Source: Chryseobacterium polytrichastri (GTDB lineage Bacteria > Bacteroidota > Bacteroidia > Flavobacteriales > Weeksellaceae). Taken from it: a DNA stretch of 64,000 bases. Every line of letters starts with the position of its first letter. Within the stretch, counting starts at the first letter, position 1. The DNA is taken from the NCBI RefSeq assembly GCF_900142445.1, contig NZ_FRAV01000013.1, positions 55,971-119,970 on the forward strand, given 5' to 3'. Both the position numbers and the translations under genes were made by a program. The notes under the pieces were generated by a model. The model was not told the DNA's origin. It made no database searches and saw nothing but the letters and a program-made list of their open reading frames with translations. This document shows positions 25,440 to 34,821 of this stretch, piece after piece.

Positions 25440-26338
25440 AAACTACGTACATCAAATTATCCCTAGCCAGTATTCTTTTATTAGGAATCTATTCTTGTAA
25501 AAAGGGAGAAGCTACAGCAAGCAAATATGAACTTGAAGGCACAGCAGATTCTGCGGCAGTTGTGGTTTCAGATAGTGTTTCCTCCGCTGCAACCACCAAA
25601 GTGAAAGACAAACAGTTTATCAAAACTGCAGAGGTAAATATGGAAGTGAAAGATGTTTATGATGCAACAATTTCCATTGAAAAATCTATTCAGCAGCTTG
25701 GCGGATTTGTCACAAAAAGTAATTTGCAGAGCAATGTAGTTTCAGAAGACACTTATAATACGTCTAACGAAAATTCAATGTTGGTGAAAAAATTTCAAAC
25801 TGAAAACACGATGCAGGTTCGTGTTCCGACCGATAAATTGGGAGAATTATTAACCTTAATTAATGATAAAAAATTATTTCTGAATTCAAGAATTATTAAT
25901 GCAGAAGATGTAACAGCCAGCATCAAATATGCAGAATTAGAAACTCAAAGAAATAAAAAAACCAACGAAAACATTGCTCAGATGAAAGTCAACAAAGACA
26001 AAGTAAACATAGGTAATGATAATATGAAAGAAGGAAATCAACAACAATTGGAAAGCATGAATATTGTTGACAACCTCAAATACAGCACCGTTGACATTTA
26101 CATTAAAGAACCTAAACTTAGAATTGCAGAAATTGCGGTTACCAATACCAAAAGCATTGACAATAAATATAAATTCAATTTCATTTACGATGCAAAAAAT
26201 GCATTTGTGGAAGGCTTCTATTTAATTCAAAGAATTGCGGTGGGGTTAATTACCATCTGGCCTATTCTACTCATTGCAGCAGTCATCATGTATGTATTGA
26301 GAAAAAGAAAATATTTTAAAAAGCCTGATCATATTTAA
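25436..26338 (+). CDS. DUF4349 family lipoprotein
   Basis: This 300-residue protein has an N-terminal lipoprotein signal (LLLGIYSCKKGE). The DUF4349 core at about residues 60-235 starts KQFIKTAEVNMEVKDVYDATISIEKSIQQLGG and includes a helical coiled-coil insert rich in Asn and Lys. A C-terminal membrane helix (about 262-285) is followed by a basic tail (LRKRKYFKKPD). Thus it is anchored at both ends. Family function is unknown. It stands alone, followed by a terminator. Confidence 0.88.
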   Translation: MKTTYIKLSLASILLLGIYSCKKGEATASKYELEGTADSAAVVVSDSVSSAATTKVKDKQFIKTAEVNMEVKDVYDATISIEKSIQQLGGFVTKSNLQSNVVSEDTYNTSNENSMLVKKFQTENTMQVRVPTDKLGELLTLINDKKLFLNSRIINAEDVTASIKYAELETQRNKKTNENIAQMKVNKDKVNIGNDNMKEGNQQQLESMNIVDNLKYSTVDIYIKEPKLRIAEIAVTNTKSIDNKYKFNFIYDAKNAFVEGFYLIQRIAVGLITIWPILLIAAVIMYVLRKRKYFKKPDHI

Positions 26339-26386
26339 TTGAAACTATCCTAACCTTGATGGTTATCAACATAATTTTAGATTTTC

Positions 26387-26418
26387 AAACCTCCATTTTC
26401 AGGAGGTTTTTATTTTTT
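26387..26418 (+). terminator. Terminator after the DUF4349 gene
   Basis: An 8-bp stem (26387-26394 with 26402-26409) with a 7-base loop and a T-rich tail. Confidence 0.8.
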
Positions 26419-26493
26419 TCAAAAAAAAACTGTAACGATTATAATACTGCCCTTACCTACTGTTTAAAGAATAAATAATTAAAACTTAATCAC

Positions 26494-27363
26494 ATGAAAA
26501 ATTTAGTAAAACTTGGGTTCGCAGTATTATTATCAGCAACCTTCACGACAGCAAAAGCGCAAAGTACCAATCCAGAAAACAGTATACTTTGGGAAGTTTC
26601 AGGGAACGGGCTCACAAAACCATCTTATATTTCAGGAACGTTTCATACAATGTGCAGTTCGGATTTTGAGATAAAATCGAAAGTGATGAAAGCGCTGGAA
26701 AAATCTGATAATTTTGTAATGGAGGTTAATTATACAGATCCTGCTGAAATGGCAACCATGCAGAAAATGTATCAGACGGATAAAAAACTATCAGATCAGC
26801 TTACTCCTGCGGAAGCAAAGGAATTAGACAAAATCCTCAACGATTATGGAACAGATTTAAAGAAAATGGATAATTCAAGTTCACAAGCCTTATATTCGCT
26901 TATTGCCTTAAAAGCTACACCATGTCCTCAAACTGAAATGAAACTTTATGAAATAGAACTTCTTAAAAATGCTATTAAAAGTAAAAAGAAAGTCTACGGG
27001 CTTGAAAAAGTAGAAGACCAACTTACATCCATTAATAAAGCCTATGGTTTGAAAGCAGTCATTGAGCAGCTAAAAATGGGAAAGGAATATGAAATCCTTC
27101 TTAAGAAAATGGTAATTGCATTTAAAAATGAAGATGTAACATCTCTTTACACACACTTTAAAAATGATAAATTAATGAATGCCGAACAAGAAAAGGCCAT
27201 GCTTACGGACAGAAATAATAACTGGGCAGAAAAAATGCCGGAAATTATGAAAAAAGAAAGTTCGTTCTTTGCAGTAGGAGGCGCTCATCTTATGGGTAAA
27301 AACGGAGTTATCCAACTTTTAAAATCAAAAGGATATACCCTGAAACCTGTATCAAGCCTTTAG
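26494..27363 (+). CDS. TraB/GumN family protein, secreted
   Basis: A 289-residue protein with a signal peptide (MKNLVKLGFAVLLSATFTTAKAQ) and the TraB/GumN hallmarks: the GxxH motif near the start (YISGTFHTMC, about residue 48), and near the end FAVGGAHLMGKNGVIQLLKSKGY. The family resembles EreA-like metal hydrolases and the animal Tiki proteases, so a periplasmic peptidase-type activity is possible. It is 25 bases before the sigma-factor gene, so it is probably co-transcribed with it. Confidence 0.9.
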   Translation: MKNLVKLGFAVLLSATFTTAKAQSTNPENSILWEVSGNGLTKPSYISGTFHTMCSSDFEIKSKVMKALEKSDNFVMEVNYTDPAEMATMQKMYQTDKKLSDQLTPAEAKELDKILNDYGTDLKKMDNSSSQALYSLIALKATPCPQTEMKLYEIELLKNAIKSKKKVYGLEKVEDQLTSINKAYGLKAVIEQLKMGKEYEILLKKMVIAFKNEDVTSLYTHFKNDKLMNAEQEKAMLTDRNNNWAEKMPEIMKKESSFFAVGGAHLMGKNGVIQLLKSKGYTLKPVSSL

Positions 27364-27388
27364 CACATAACCAAACCATGAAATCACC

Positions 27389-27898
27389 GTGAGCAATCCA
27401 ACTGAAACCGCTTTTTTAAATCTCGTTAACAAACACAAAGGTATTTTGTATAAGGCCTCACGCATCTATGCCGATTCTTTGGAAGACCGAGAAGACCTGC
27501 AGCAGGAGATTCTTATTCAGCTTTGGAAATCATATCAGAACTTCAAAGGTAATAGTGAATTTTCAACCTGGATGTACCGCGTAGCCATTAACACCGCTAT
27601 TACTTATTTAAAAAAAGAAAAAAAGCGGACAAACAATCAAACGGATGTGCCCGATCATTTTGAAGTCCAAAGCGAAGATTACAATCCTGCAAAAGACAAG
27701 CAATTAGAAGTTTTTTACGCTTCGGTTCAAGAACTTAAATCTCTAGAAAAAGCTGTCATATTTTACTTTATGGAAGGTATGTCACATAAAGAAATCGGGG
27801 ATAACTTAGGACTTAGTGAAGGCAATGCCCGTGTAAAACTGAACAGAACCAAAGAAAAAATACAGCAAATCATAAAAAAATCAGGCTATGAATTTTGA
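27389..27898 (+). CDS. RNA polymerase sigma factor, ECF/sigma-70 family
   Basis: This 169-residue protein has sigma region 2 (YADSLEDREDLQQEILIQLWKSYQNF, then STWMYRVAINTAITYLKK) and region 4 (KAVIFYFMEGMSHKEIGDNLGLSEGNARVKLNRTKEKI). It directs RNA polymerase to a special set of promoters. The start must be GTG at 27389, because an in-frame stop at 27368 excludes longer forms. That GTG overlaps the TGA of a four-codon ORF (27378-27392). The following membrane protein overlaps its end by 11 bases and is the likely regulator. Confidence 0.93.
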   Translation: MSNPTETAFLNLVNKHKGILYKASRIYADSLEDREDLQQEILIQLWKSYQNFKGNSEFSTWMYRVAINTAITYLKKEKKRTNNQTDVPDHFEVQSEDYNPAKDKQLEVFYASVQELKSLEKAVIFYFMEGMSHKEIGDNLGLSEGNARVKLNRTKEKIQQIIKKSGYEF

Positions 27899-28496
27899 TC
27901 GATTAAAAGAACAATGGAATAACGAAGACGCCGACAGCGTAAATATTCCCAACAATATAGAACAATTAAAGAAAAGTAAACATCCTATTGAAAAGATCCA
28001 AAAAAGCATGAAAATGGAACTTCCATTCCAGATTATTGGCATTATTCTTATCGGATTCTTTCCGCAGCAACTGGATTTTCCTGCATCGCAGCATATTATT
28101 TATTATACCTCCTACACCCTATTTGTGGTAATATCTTCTTATTACTTTTTCGGATTCTTTAAATTTTATAAACAAACCGAACTGTATACCGGAAATACCC
28201 AAAACAGCCTTTGGAAAATATACCATGAACTGAAACTGAACATGGAAAGATATCAATCTTTAGGATTCCTTCTTCTTCCTCACTTTATGATCACATTAGG
28301 ACTCGTGTTTTATAATACATTGGCGAAAAAAGGAGAATCTTTAGGAAATATGTCAAGCCATAATCAGCAGATTTTAATCTTCAGCGTTCTCATAGGAACT
28401 ATCGCGATTGTAGCAGGTATTGTTTTATGGACTAGATATTTCTATGGAAAAAATGCCAAACAACTCGAAAATATACTGAACGAAATAGACGAATAA
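27888..28496 (+). CDS. Membrane protein, probable partner (anti-sigma-like) of the adjacent sigma factor
   Basis: A 202-residue protein with a cytoplasmic helical N-terminus (MNFDRLKEQWNNEDADSVNIPNNIEQLKK, about 45 residues) and four membrane helices. It is not a recognised anti-sigma domain. The N-terminal pattern (DxLKxxWN...), the 11-base overlap with the sigma gene and the membrane location are typical of Bacteroidota sigma partners. The role is inferred from context. Confidence 0.7.
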   Translation: MNFDRLKEQWNNEDADSVNIPNNIEQLKKSKHPIEKIQKSMKMELPFQIIGIILIGFFPQQLDFPASQHIIYYTSYTLFVVISSYYFFGFFKFYKQTELYTGNTQNSLWKIYHELKLNMERYQSLGFLLLPHFMITLGLVFYNTLAKKGESLGNMSSHNQQILIFSVLIGTIAIVAGIVLWTRYFYGKNAKQLENILNEIDE

Positions 28497-28531
28497 TTTT
28501 ATAATTTATCTATCAAAAAATAACAACCATG

Positions 28532-28562
28532 AAACCTCAGACTTGATCTGGGGTTTGTTTTT
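28532..28562 (+). terminator. Terminator after the sigma-factor operon
   Basis: A 9-bp stem with one G-U pair (28532-28540 with 28548-28556), a 7-base loop and a downstream T run. Confidence 0.7.
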
Positions 28563-28614
28563 TAAAAAATTGTTATTTATAACGCTCAAATTTATCTGAG
28601 GTTTTATTTTTCCT

Positions 28615-28622
28615 TAAATTTG
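28615..28622 (+). promoter_or_regulatory. Candidate -7 box for pgi (TAAATTTG)
   Basis: Matches TAnnTTTG 93 bases before the pgi ATG, implying a leader of about 88 bases. No exact -33 TTG. Confidence 0.45.
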
Positions 28623-28626
28623 CATA

Positions 28627-28712
28627 TTAGAAATTTAACGACACCAAATTTTTTAGAAATTTTTATTCAGAAAACTAATTTCTAAAATTAATAATCTAAA
28701 TCCTTTAGAAAT
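28627..28712. repeat. Four regularly spaced TTAGAAAT boxes in the pgi leader
   Basis: TTAGAAAT occurs at 28627-28634, 28653-28660 and 28705-28712. Its exact inverse ATTTCTAA is at 28678-28685. Start-to-start distances are 26, 25 and 27 bases. All copies lie between the candidate promoter and the pgi start, so they could bind a regulator or pair in the mRNA. Confidence 0.55.
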
Positions 28713-28714
28713 AT

Positions 28715-30355
28715 ATGCTATCAAAAATAAATCCTATACAAACAAACAGCTGGAAAGCTCTTGATGAACACTTTGCAGGAAATGATTTCGAACTAAGAAC
28801 TCTTTTCCAATACAACCCGAATCGTTTTGAAGAGTTTTCATTAAAAAAAGACAATTTTCTTTTTGATTATTCTAAAAACTTGATTGACTCAAGAACGAAA
28901 GAACTTCTATTGAACCTGGCAGAAGAATGTCAGTTAAAAGACGCTATTTCTAAAATGTTCTCAGGAGATAAAATCAACGAAACGGAAGGAAGAGCAGTTT
29001 TACATACAGCTTTGAGGGATTTTTCTGACAAAGAAATTTTGGTTGATGGTGAAAATATTAAACCACAGATCAAAAGAGTTTTGGACCATATGAAATCTTT
29101 CTCTGAAAGCATTATTTCAGGATCACATAAAGGTTTCAGCGGAAAAGAAATTACCGATGTTGTGAACATCGGAATCGGAGGTTCAGATTTAGGACCTGTG
29201 ATGGTAGTTTCAGCTTTAAAGCATTTTAAAACAAGATTGGATGTTCATTTTGTATCCAATGTAGACGGAAATCATATCGCAGAAGTTGTAAAGAACTTAA
29301 ATCCTGAAACCACTTTATTTATCATTGCTTCTAAAACGTTCACGACACAGGAGACAATGACGAACGCTAATTCAGCAAAAGATTGGTTCTTAAAAGCAGG
29401 AAAACAGGAAGATGTAGCTAAACATTTTGTCGCTTTATCAACTAATGTTCAAGCAGTTAAAGACTTCGGAATTGCAGAAGAAAACATCTTTGAATTCTGG
29501 GATTGGGTTGGCGGAAGATATTCACTTTGGAGTGCAATCGGCTTAAGCATTGTTCTTTCAGTTGGATATGAAAACTTCGAGCAATTATTAAAAGGAGCTT
29601 CTGATAGCGACCAACATTTTCAGACCGCAGATTTCTCTGAAAACATTCCTGTTTTAATGGGATTAATAGGAATTTGGTATCGTAATTTCTACGCGGCAAC
29701 AACATATGCTATCCTTCCTTACTCTCAATATTTAGACAGATTTGCAGCGTATCTTCAACAAGGAGATATGGAAAGTAATGGAAAATGTGTTGACAGAAAC
29801 GGTGAGTTTGTAGAATATGAAACTGGACCAATCATCTGGGGAGAGCCTGGAACAAACGGACAACATGCATTCTATCAATTGATTCACCAAGGAACAGAAT
29901 TAATCCCTGCGGATTTTATCGCTTATGCGAAAAGCCCGAATAAGGTTTCTGATCATCAAGATAAATTGTTAGCAAACTTTTTTGCTCAAACTGAAGCACT
30001 TGCCTTCGGAAAAACAGAAGAAGAAGTTGAAGAAGAATTAAAAAACGCAGGAAAATCTGAGGAAGAAATTGACTTCTTATTAAACTACAAAGTCTTCCAA
30101 GGAAACACACCTACTAACTCAATTATTTTCAATGAATTAACTCCATTTGCATTAGGACAATTAATTGCATTATATGAACACAAGATATTTGTTCAGGGAG
30201 TTATCTGGAACATTTTCAGTTTTGACCAGTTTGGAGTGGAATTAGGAAAAGTTTTAGCAAACAAAATCTTGCCAGAACTTGAAAGTAATGAAGCAATTAG
30301 CTCTCATGATTCTTCAACAAATGGGTTGATTAATTATTATAAAGGAAATAAATAA
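28715..30355 (+). CDS. pgi: Glucose-6-phosphate isomerase
   Basis: Interconverts glucose 6-phosphate and fructose 6-phosphate in glycolysis and gluconeogenesis. The 546-residue length fits the long bacterial/eukaryotic PGI class. Motifs are [14 protein letters not shown] (about residue 150), [39 protein letters not shown] (the first PGI signature), [19 protein letters not shown] (substrate-binding His/Glu), and [18 protein letters not shown] with the catalytic Lys. It is the first of a tight cluster pgi-fkbM-folD-queE, with 2 bases to the next gene. Confidence 0.98.
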   Translation: MLSKINPIQTNSWKALDEHFAGNDFELRTLFQYNPNRFEEFSLKKDNFLFDYSKNLIDSRTKELLLNLAEECQLKDAISKMFSGDKINETEGRAVLHTALRDFSDKEILVDGENIKPQIKRVLDHMKSFSESIISGSHKGFSGKEITDVVNIGIGGSDLGPVMVVSALKHFKTRLDVHFVSNVDGNHIAEVVKNLNPETTLFIIASKTFTTQETMTNANSAKDWFLKAGKQEDVAKHFVALSTNVQAVKDFGIAEENIFEFWDWVGGRYSLWSAIGLSIVLSVGYENFEQLLKGASDSDQHFQTADFSENIPVLMGLIGIWYRNFYAATTYAILPYSQYLDRFAAYLQQGDMESNGKCVDRNGEFVEYETGPIIWGEPGTNGQHAFYQLIHQGTELIPADFIAYAKSPNKVSDHQDKLLANFFAQTEALAFGKTEEEVEEELKNAGKSEEEIDFLLNYKVFQGNTPTNSIIFNELTPFALGQLIALYEHKIFVQGVIWNIFSFDQFGVELGKVLANKILPELESNEAISSHDSSTNGLINYYKGNK

Positions 30356-30357
30356 AA

Positions 30358-31089
30358 ATGCTTAGCAGAAAAACAAAAGATAAAATCAAAAGAAAAATTG
30401 AATTTATCAAGTTATTTTTGAGTAGCGAGACCAATCATTTGAAAAAAGATGTATCGCTAAAGAAAAAATGGTTTGGTAATGACTATGGAGGTTTTTTGGT
30501 AGCAACAGAATTTTTAAATAGAGATTCTATTGTTTATTCTTTTGGGGTTGGAGAAGATATTTCTTTTGACACAGAAATAATTGAGAAATATAATTGTATG
30601 GTTTTTGGATTTGACCCTACACCAAAATCAATCAATTGGGTAAAATCAAACCAATTGTCTCAAAATTTTAAGTTTTTCGATTTTGGCATTGGAGACACAA
30701 CAAAAACAGATTTTTTTTATTTTCCCAAAAACCCTGATTTTGTTTCTGGAAGTACAGTAGAACAGAGTAATATAAATTTAGATCGAAAGATTGAAGTTCA
30801 ACTTAAAACTCTGAATGATACAATGTCTTTATTAGAACACAAGAAAGTGGATGTTTTAAAAATGGATATTGAGGGCGCAGAATATAAGGTATTAGAAAAT
30901 ATTTTGGATTCTGACATTGAAATTGGACAAATTCTTGTTGAATTTCATGATCGTTTTTTCCCAAATGGAAAGCAGAAAACAATAGATATATTAGAGAAAC
31001 TAAAAGCACATGGTTTTCTGGTCTTTGGCATTTCTGAAACCTATGATGAGATATCATTAATCAATAAGAATCTAATAAAAAGTAAATAA
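30358..31089 (+). CDS. FkbM family methyltransferase
   Basis: This 243-residue SAM-dependent methyltransferase has VYSFGVGEDISFDTEII (motif I region), VFGFDPTPKSINWV, and the FkbM signature KVDVLKMDIEGAEYKVLENIL. FkbM enzymes usually O-methylate sugars or polyketides. It lies 2 bases after pgi and 7 bases before folD, an odd place for a glycan enzyme. The very Lys-rich start and lower GC than its neighbours suggest a later insertion into this housekeeping run. Target unknown. Confidence 0.88.
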   Translation: MLSRKTKDKIKRKIEFIKLFLSSETNHLKKDVSLKKKWFGNDYGGFLVATEFLNRDSIVYSFGVGEDISFDTEIIEKYNCMVFGFDPTPKSINWVKSNQLSQNFKFFDFGIGDTTKTDFFYFPKNPDFVSGSTVEQSNINLDRKIEVQLKTLNDTMSLLEHKKVDVLKMDIEGAEYKVLENILDSDIEIGQILVEFHDRFFPNGKQKTIDILEKLKAHGFLVFGISETYDEISLINKNLIKSK

Positions 31090-31096
31090 AAGTAAA

Positions 31097-31981
31097 ATGG
31101 CACAAATTCTTGACGGACTAAAAGTATCCAAAGAAATAAAAGCAGAAATCAAGGTTGAAGTTGATAAGATCATTGCAAACAAAAGAAGAGCACCTCATTT
31201 GGTAGCAATTCTTGTTGGTAACAACGGAGCAAGCAAGGCATATGTAAATGCTAAAGTGAAAGATTGCGAAGAAGTAGGATTTCAATCTAGTTTAATTAAA
31301 TTTCCAAGCACAGTTTCTGAATCTGAATTATTAGAAAAAATTGAGGAACTTAATAAGGATAAATCTGTAGACGGATTTATCGTTCAGTTGCCTTTACCAG
31401 ATCAGGTTGATCAGGAGAAAATCATTAACGCAATTGATCCAAGAAAAGATGTTGACGGTTTCCACCCTACAAATTTTGGAAAAATGGCATTGGAAATGGA
31501 TACTTTCTTGCCTGCAACTCCATTTGGTATTTTAACTTTATTAGAAAGATACAATATCGAAACAAAAGGAAAAGACTGTGTTATTATCGGAAGAAGTAAA
31601 ATAGTAGGAAGACCAATGAGTATCTTGATGGGAAGAAAAGATTTCCCAGGAAATTCAACGGTTACACTTACACACTCTTATACAAAAGACATTGAAGAAT
31701 ATACTAAAAAAGCAGACATCGTAATTACAGCTTTAGGCGATCCTCACTTTTTAAAAGGTGAAATGATCAAAGACGGAGCGGTAATTGTTGACGTAGGTAT
31801 CACAAGAGTAGATAATGATTCTCCTAAAGGATATTATTTGGCTGGTGATGTAGATTTTGACAGTTGTGCAGAAAAAGCAAGCTGGATTACGCCGGTTCCG
31901 GGAGGAGTTGGACCTATGACAAGAGCGATGTTGATGAAGAATACCATCATTGCTTATAAGACTTCAGTCTATAACGACTAA
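31097..31981 (+). CDS. folD: Bifunctional methylenetetrahydrofolate dehydrogenase/cyclohydrolase FolD
   Basis: Converts 5,10-methylene-THF to 10-formyl-THF in one-carbon metabolism. The 294-residue chain has both family signatures: VDGFIVQLPLPDQVDQEKII with DPRKDVDGFHP (about residues 90-125), and PVPGGVGPMTRAMLMKNT at the C-terminus. The Rossmann NADP site is GRSKIVGRPMS, and the catalytic Lys of the YVNAKVKDCEEVG segment is present. It is 7 bases before queE. A complete, normal enzyme. Confidence 0.97.
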   Translation: MAQILDGLKVSKEIKAEIKVEVDKIIANKRRAPHLVAILVGNNGASKAYVNAKVKDCEEVGFQSSLIKFPSTVSESELLEKIEELNKDKSVDGFIVQLPLPDQVDQEKIINAIDPRKDVDGFHPTNFGKMALEMDTFLPATPFGILTLLERYNIETKGKDCVIIGRSKIVGRPMSILMGRKDFPGNSTVTLTHSYTKDIEEYTKKADIVITALGDPHFLKGEMIKDGAVIVDVGITRVDNDSPKGYYLAGDVDFDSCAEKASWITPVPGGVGPMTRAMLMKNTIIAYKTSVYND

Positions 31982-31988
31982 TTTTAAA

Positions 31989-32618
31989 ATGAATAAAGAA
32001 GAAGATATTTTATTAAAAGAAGGTAAAATGCTCCCTGTGATGGAGCATTTTTACACTCTTCAAGGAGAAGGAGCACACACGGGAAAAGCATCATACTTCA
32101 TTAGATTGGGAGGTTGCGACGTCGGGTGTCATTGGTGTGATGTAAAAGAAAGTTGGGACCCAACTTTACATCCGTTAATGAATGCAGAAGAAATTGCAGA
32201 AACCGCTGCCAAACATTGTAAAACTGTTGTTTTAACAGGTGGCGAGCCATTAATGTGGAATCTTGATATTTTAACATCCAAATTAAAAGAATTGGGATGC
32301 ACCATTCATATAGAAACTTCGGGAGCATATCCGATGAGTGGACATATCGACTGGATTACGCTTTCCCCAAAGAAAACAGGACTTCCTAAAGAGGAAATTT
32401 ATGAGAAAGCAAGCGAGCTTAAAGTAATTGTTTTCAATAACAACGATCTTAAATTTGCAGAAGAACAGGCCGCAAAAGTTTCAGCAAACTGTAAGTTGTA
32501 TCTTCAAAGCGAATGGAGCAAGCGTGATGAAATGTATCCTAAAATTACAGATTTTATTTTAGCACATCCGGAATGGCAGGCCTCAGTTCAGACTCATAAA
32601 TATCTTAATATACCATAA
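31989..32618 (+). CDS. queE: 7-carboxy-7-deazaguanine synthase (QueE)
   Basis: A radical SAM enzyme making CDG, the ring-contraction step of queuosine (preQ0) biosynthesis. I choose the ATG at 31989 (MNKEEDILLKEG), which leaves 7 bases after folD; the longer frame from 31950 overlaps folD. The protein is 209 residues with the radical SAM cysteines in CDVGCHWCDVKESW (CX3CX2C), the substrate segment MEHFYTLQGEGAHTGK, and TGGEPLMWN. Other que genes are not in the window. Confidence 0.95.
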   Translation: MNKEEDILLKEGKMLPVMEHFYTLQGEGAHTGKASYFIRLGGCDVGCHWCDVKESWDPTLHPLMNAEEIAETAAKHCKTVVLTGGEPLMWNLDILTSKLKELGCTIHIETSGAYPMSGHIDWITLSPKKTGLPKEEIYEKASELKVIVFNNNDLKFAEEQAAKVSANCKLYLQSEWSKRDEMYPKITDFILAHPEWQASVQTHKYLNIP

Positions 32619-32626
32619 AAAAAGCG

Positions 32627-32634
32627 TAATTTAG
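32627..32634 (+). promoter_or_regulatory. Candidate -7 box for the sugar transferase gene (TAATTTAG)
   Basis: One mismatch to TAnnTTTG, in a TAATTTAGC context repeated exactly before the next gene (34058-34066). About 29 bases before the ATG. Confidence 0.35.
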
Positions 32635-32662
32635 CTCTTCGTATCCATTATAAAGCCGATAG

Positions 32663-34033
32663 ATGCAAAGAATTCGATACTCTAGATATTTAAAATCGAT
32701 TATTATCTTGCTAGACCTTTTGGTTATAGCGTCTGTTTTCGTTTTCTTTTTTATCAGTAGAAATGAAAATTTAAAATATGATCAGGAAACCTGGTATCAG
32801 AATGTTTTTTCCTTAGTCTTATTATTTATGTTCTGGATGCTCTTGAGTGGTAGAACAAAAATTTATAATATTTCCAGGAACTTAACCTATACGATATTTC
32901 TTGAGCGGCTACTCATTCACTTTTTACTATTTGTTCTTGGAGTACTTTTAATAGGAAAAGTAAGCTATAATGTTTTTTTTAATTCTGATATTTATTGGCT
33001 TTCATTTTACCTGTTTTTCTTTATATTTTTCGCGAAATCTATCATTTATTTCGGGATTAAATACTTCCGTAGTTTAGGTATCAACTTTAGGAATATCATG
33101 TTTCTTAATGAAAACAGTTCTACGGAGATATTAAAAAATATATTCAGTGAAAGAAAAGATTACGGATACAAGATTTTTGAATACGATAAATCTGAAATCA
33201 ATTCTTTTGAATTGGTAGAGTTTTGGAAAGACCACGGGATACATACTCTATTCTTTCCATCTGAGAATTCTTTTGATGAAAGAACTGAAGATGATATTTT
33301 TAGATTGGCAGAAGCTAATAAAGTTCACATTTCATTAGTTCCGAGTATTACACAAAGTGATTTTTTCCTTTATGATTTGGCCTATATCCAGACTCAGCCC
33401 GTATTAAACCAGGCAAGATATCCTTTAGATTATTATTCGAACTATTTATTGAAAAGAACTTTTGACATCCTATTCTCATTTGTTATATTAATATTTGTTT
33501 GTTCTTGGTTGTTTCCAATCATTGCTATATTAATAAAAACAACATCTAAAGGTCCGGTCTTATTTTTGCAGAAACGATATGGCTTTCATGAGGAGGTTTT
33601 TAATTGTATTAAATTCCGAACAATGATCGTTAATGAAGAATCTTCAACCAAAACTACTGAAGAAAATGATAGCAGAATTACTAGAATTGGAAAATTCCTA
33701 AGGAAAACGAGTCTTGACGAGATGCCTCAATTCATTAATGTATTGAAAGGAGAAATGTCTATTGTAGGGCCAAGACCACATATGCTGTCTGTTGACAATT
33801 ATTATAAACCGAAAATAGGAAGATATAGCTTAAGAAGTATGGTAAGTCCCGGTATTACCGGCCTAGCACAGGTCAATGGTTTACGCGGGGACTCAGGAGA
33901 TGTAGAAGTGGAGATGAATAAACGTATTTTGGCCGATGCCTTTTACGTTAGAAACTGGAGTTTTGTCTTAGATATGGTGATCATTTTGAAAACTATTTTA
34001 TTAGTAATCGGAGGAGACAAAAATGCAAAATAA
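32663..34033 (+). CDS. Exopolysaccharide polyprenyl glycosylphosphotransferase (WcaJ-like sugar transferase)
   Basis: A 456-residue initiating transferase that puts a sugar phosphate on undecaprenyl phosphate at the inner membrane, starting capsule or exopolysaccharide synthesis. Four N-terminal helices (to about residue 135) and a CoA-binding-like middle part lead to a fifth hydrophobic segment (about 270-290). The catalytic domain has FLQKRYGFHEEVFNCIKFRTM, LRKTSLDEMPQFINVLKGEMSIVGPRP and GITGLAQVNGLRG. No other glycan genes flank it directly. It has its own candidate promoter after queE. Confidence 0.94.
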   Translation: MQRIRYSRYLKSIIILLDLLVIASVFVFFFISRNENLKYDQETWYQNVFSLVLLFMFWMLLSGRTKIYNISRNLTYTIFLERLLIHFLLFVLGVLLIGKVSYNVFFNSDIYWLSFYLFFFIFFAKSIIYFGIKYFRSLGINFRNIMFLNENSSTEILKNIFSERKDYGYKIFEYDKSEINSFELVEFWKDHGIHTLFFPSENSFDERTEDDIFRLAEANKVHISLVPSITQSDFFLYDLAYIQTQPVLNQARYPLDYYSNYLLKRTFDILFSFVILIFVCSWLFPIIAILIKTTSKGPVLFLQKRYGFHEEVFNCIKFRTMIVNEESSTKTTEENDSRITRIGKFLRKTSLDEMPQFINVLKGEMSIVGPRPHMLSVDNYYKPKIGRYSLRSMVSPGITGLAQVNGLRGDSGDVEVEMNKRILADAFYVRNWSFVLDMVIILKTILLVIGGDKNAK

Positions 34034-34057
34034 ATAATGCTTTAATAAAAAAAGTCT

Positions 34058-34065
34058 AATTTAGC
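34058..34065 (+). promoter_or_regulatory. Candidate -7 box just before the MlaE-type gene (TAATTTAG)
   Basis: The same TAATTTAGC box as before the sugar transferase, ending four bases before the ATG at 34069. If used, the transcript would be leaderless. Confidence 0.35.
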
Positions 34066-34068
34066 AGA

Positions 34069-34821
34069 ATGTTAAAAAAGTTTTTTACAGCGATAGGAGA
34101 ATACATTATCCTTCTAGGTAAATCAATGCAGAAGCCTCAGAAATCGAGGGTATTCTGGAAGCTGTTCATGAGAGAAATTAATGATTTAGGAGTCAACTCT
34201 TTTGGGTTGGTTATCTTTACATCTATATTCGTAGGGGCGGTAGTTGCCATTCAAATGTTTAATAACTTTGATTCTTCTTCCTTTCCTATTCCTCCTGCAT
34301 TTGTAGGATATGCAACAAAAGCGGTATTAATTTTGGAATTCGCACCTACTATCATCAGTTTGATTTTAGCAGGAAAAGTGGGTTCATATATTGCATCAAG
34401 TATTGGAACCATGAGGGTTTCAGAACAAATTGACGCATTAGATATTATGGGTGTAAATTCCCCTAATTTCTTGATCCTTCCAAAAATTATTGCCTGTGTT
34501 ATCTTCAATCCGTTACTTATCGCGATTAGTATCGTATTTGGTATTGGTGGAGGTTATCTTGCAGGAATGATAACAGGAAACTGGACACAATCTGACTATA
34601 TCACTGGTATTCAAATGTACATGCCTAACATGTTTATTTACTATGCCTTTACTAAAACGGCTGTGTTTGCCTTTATTATTGCAACAGTTCCATCGTATTT
34701 CGGATATAATGTAAAAGGAGGTTCACTAGAAGTGGGTAGAGCAAGTACGCAGGCTGTGGTTTGGACAATGGTATTCATTATCCTTTCTGAGTTAGTATTA
34801 ACCCAATTAATATTAAGCTAA
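34069..34821 (+). CDS. mlaE: MlaE family lipid ABC transporter permease
   Basis: A 250-residue permease with five to six helices and the MlaE hallmarks FTSIFVGAVVAIQMFNNF, EFAPTIISLILAGKVGSYIASSIGTMRVSEQIDALDIMG and FGYNVKGGSLEVGRASTQAVVWTM. With the ATPase in the next gene and an MCE protein such as that at 15691-16641 it would move phospholipids between the membranes. The stop overlaps the start of the ATPase gene (ATGA). Confidence 0.94.
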   Translation: MLKKFFTAIGEYIILLGKSMQKPQKSRVFWKLFMREINDLGVNSFGLVIFTSIFVGAVVAIQMFNNFDSSSFPIPPAFVGYATKAVLILEFAPTIISLILAGKVGSYIASSIGTMRVSEQIDALDIMGVNSPNFLILPKIIACVIFNPLLIAISIVFGIGGGYLAGMITGNWTQSDYITGIQMYMPNMFIYYAFTKTAVFAFIIATVPSYFGYNVKGGSLEVGRASTQAVVWTMVFIILSELVLTQLILS

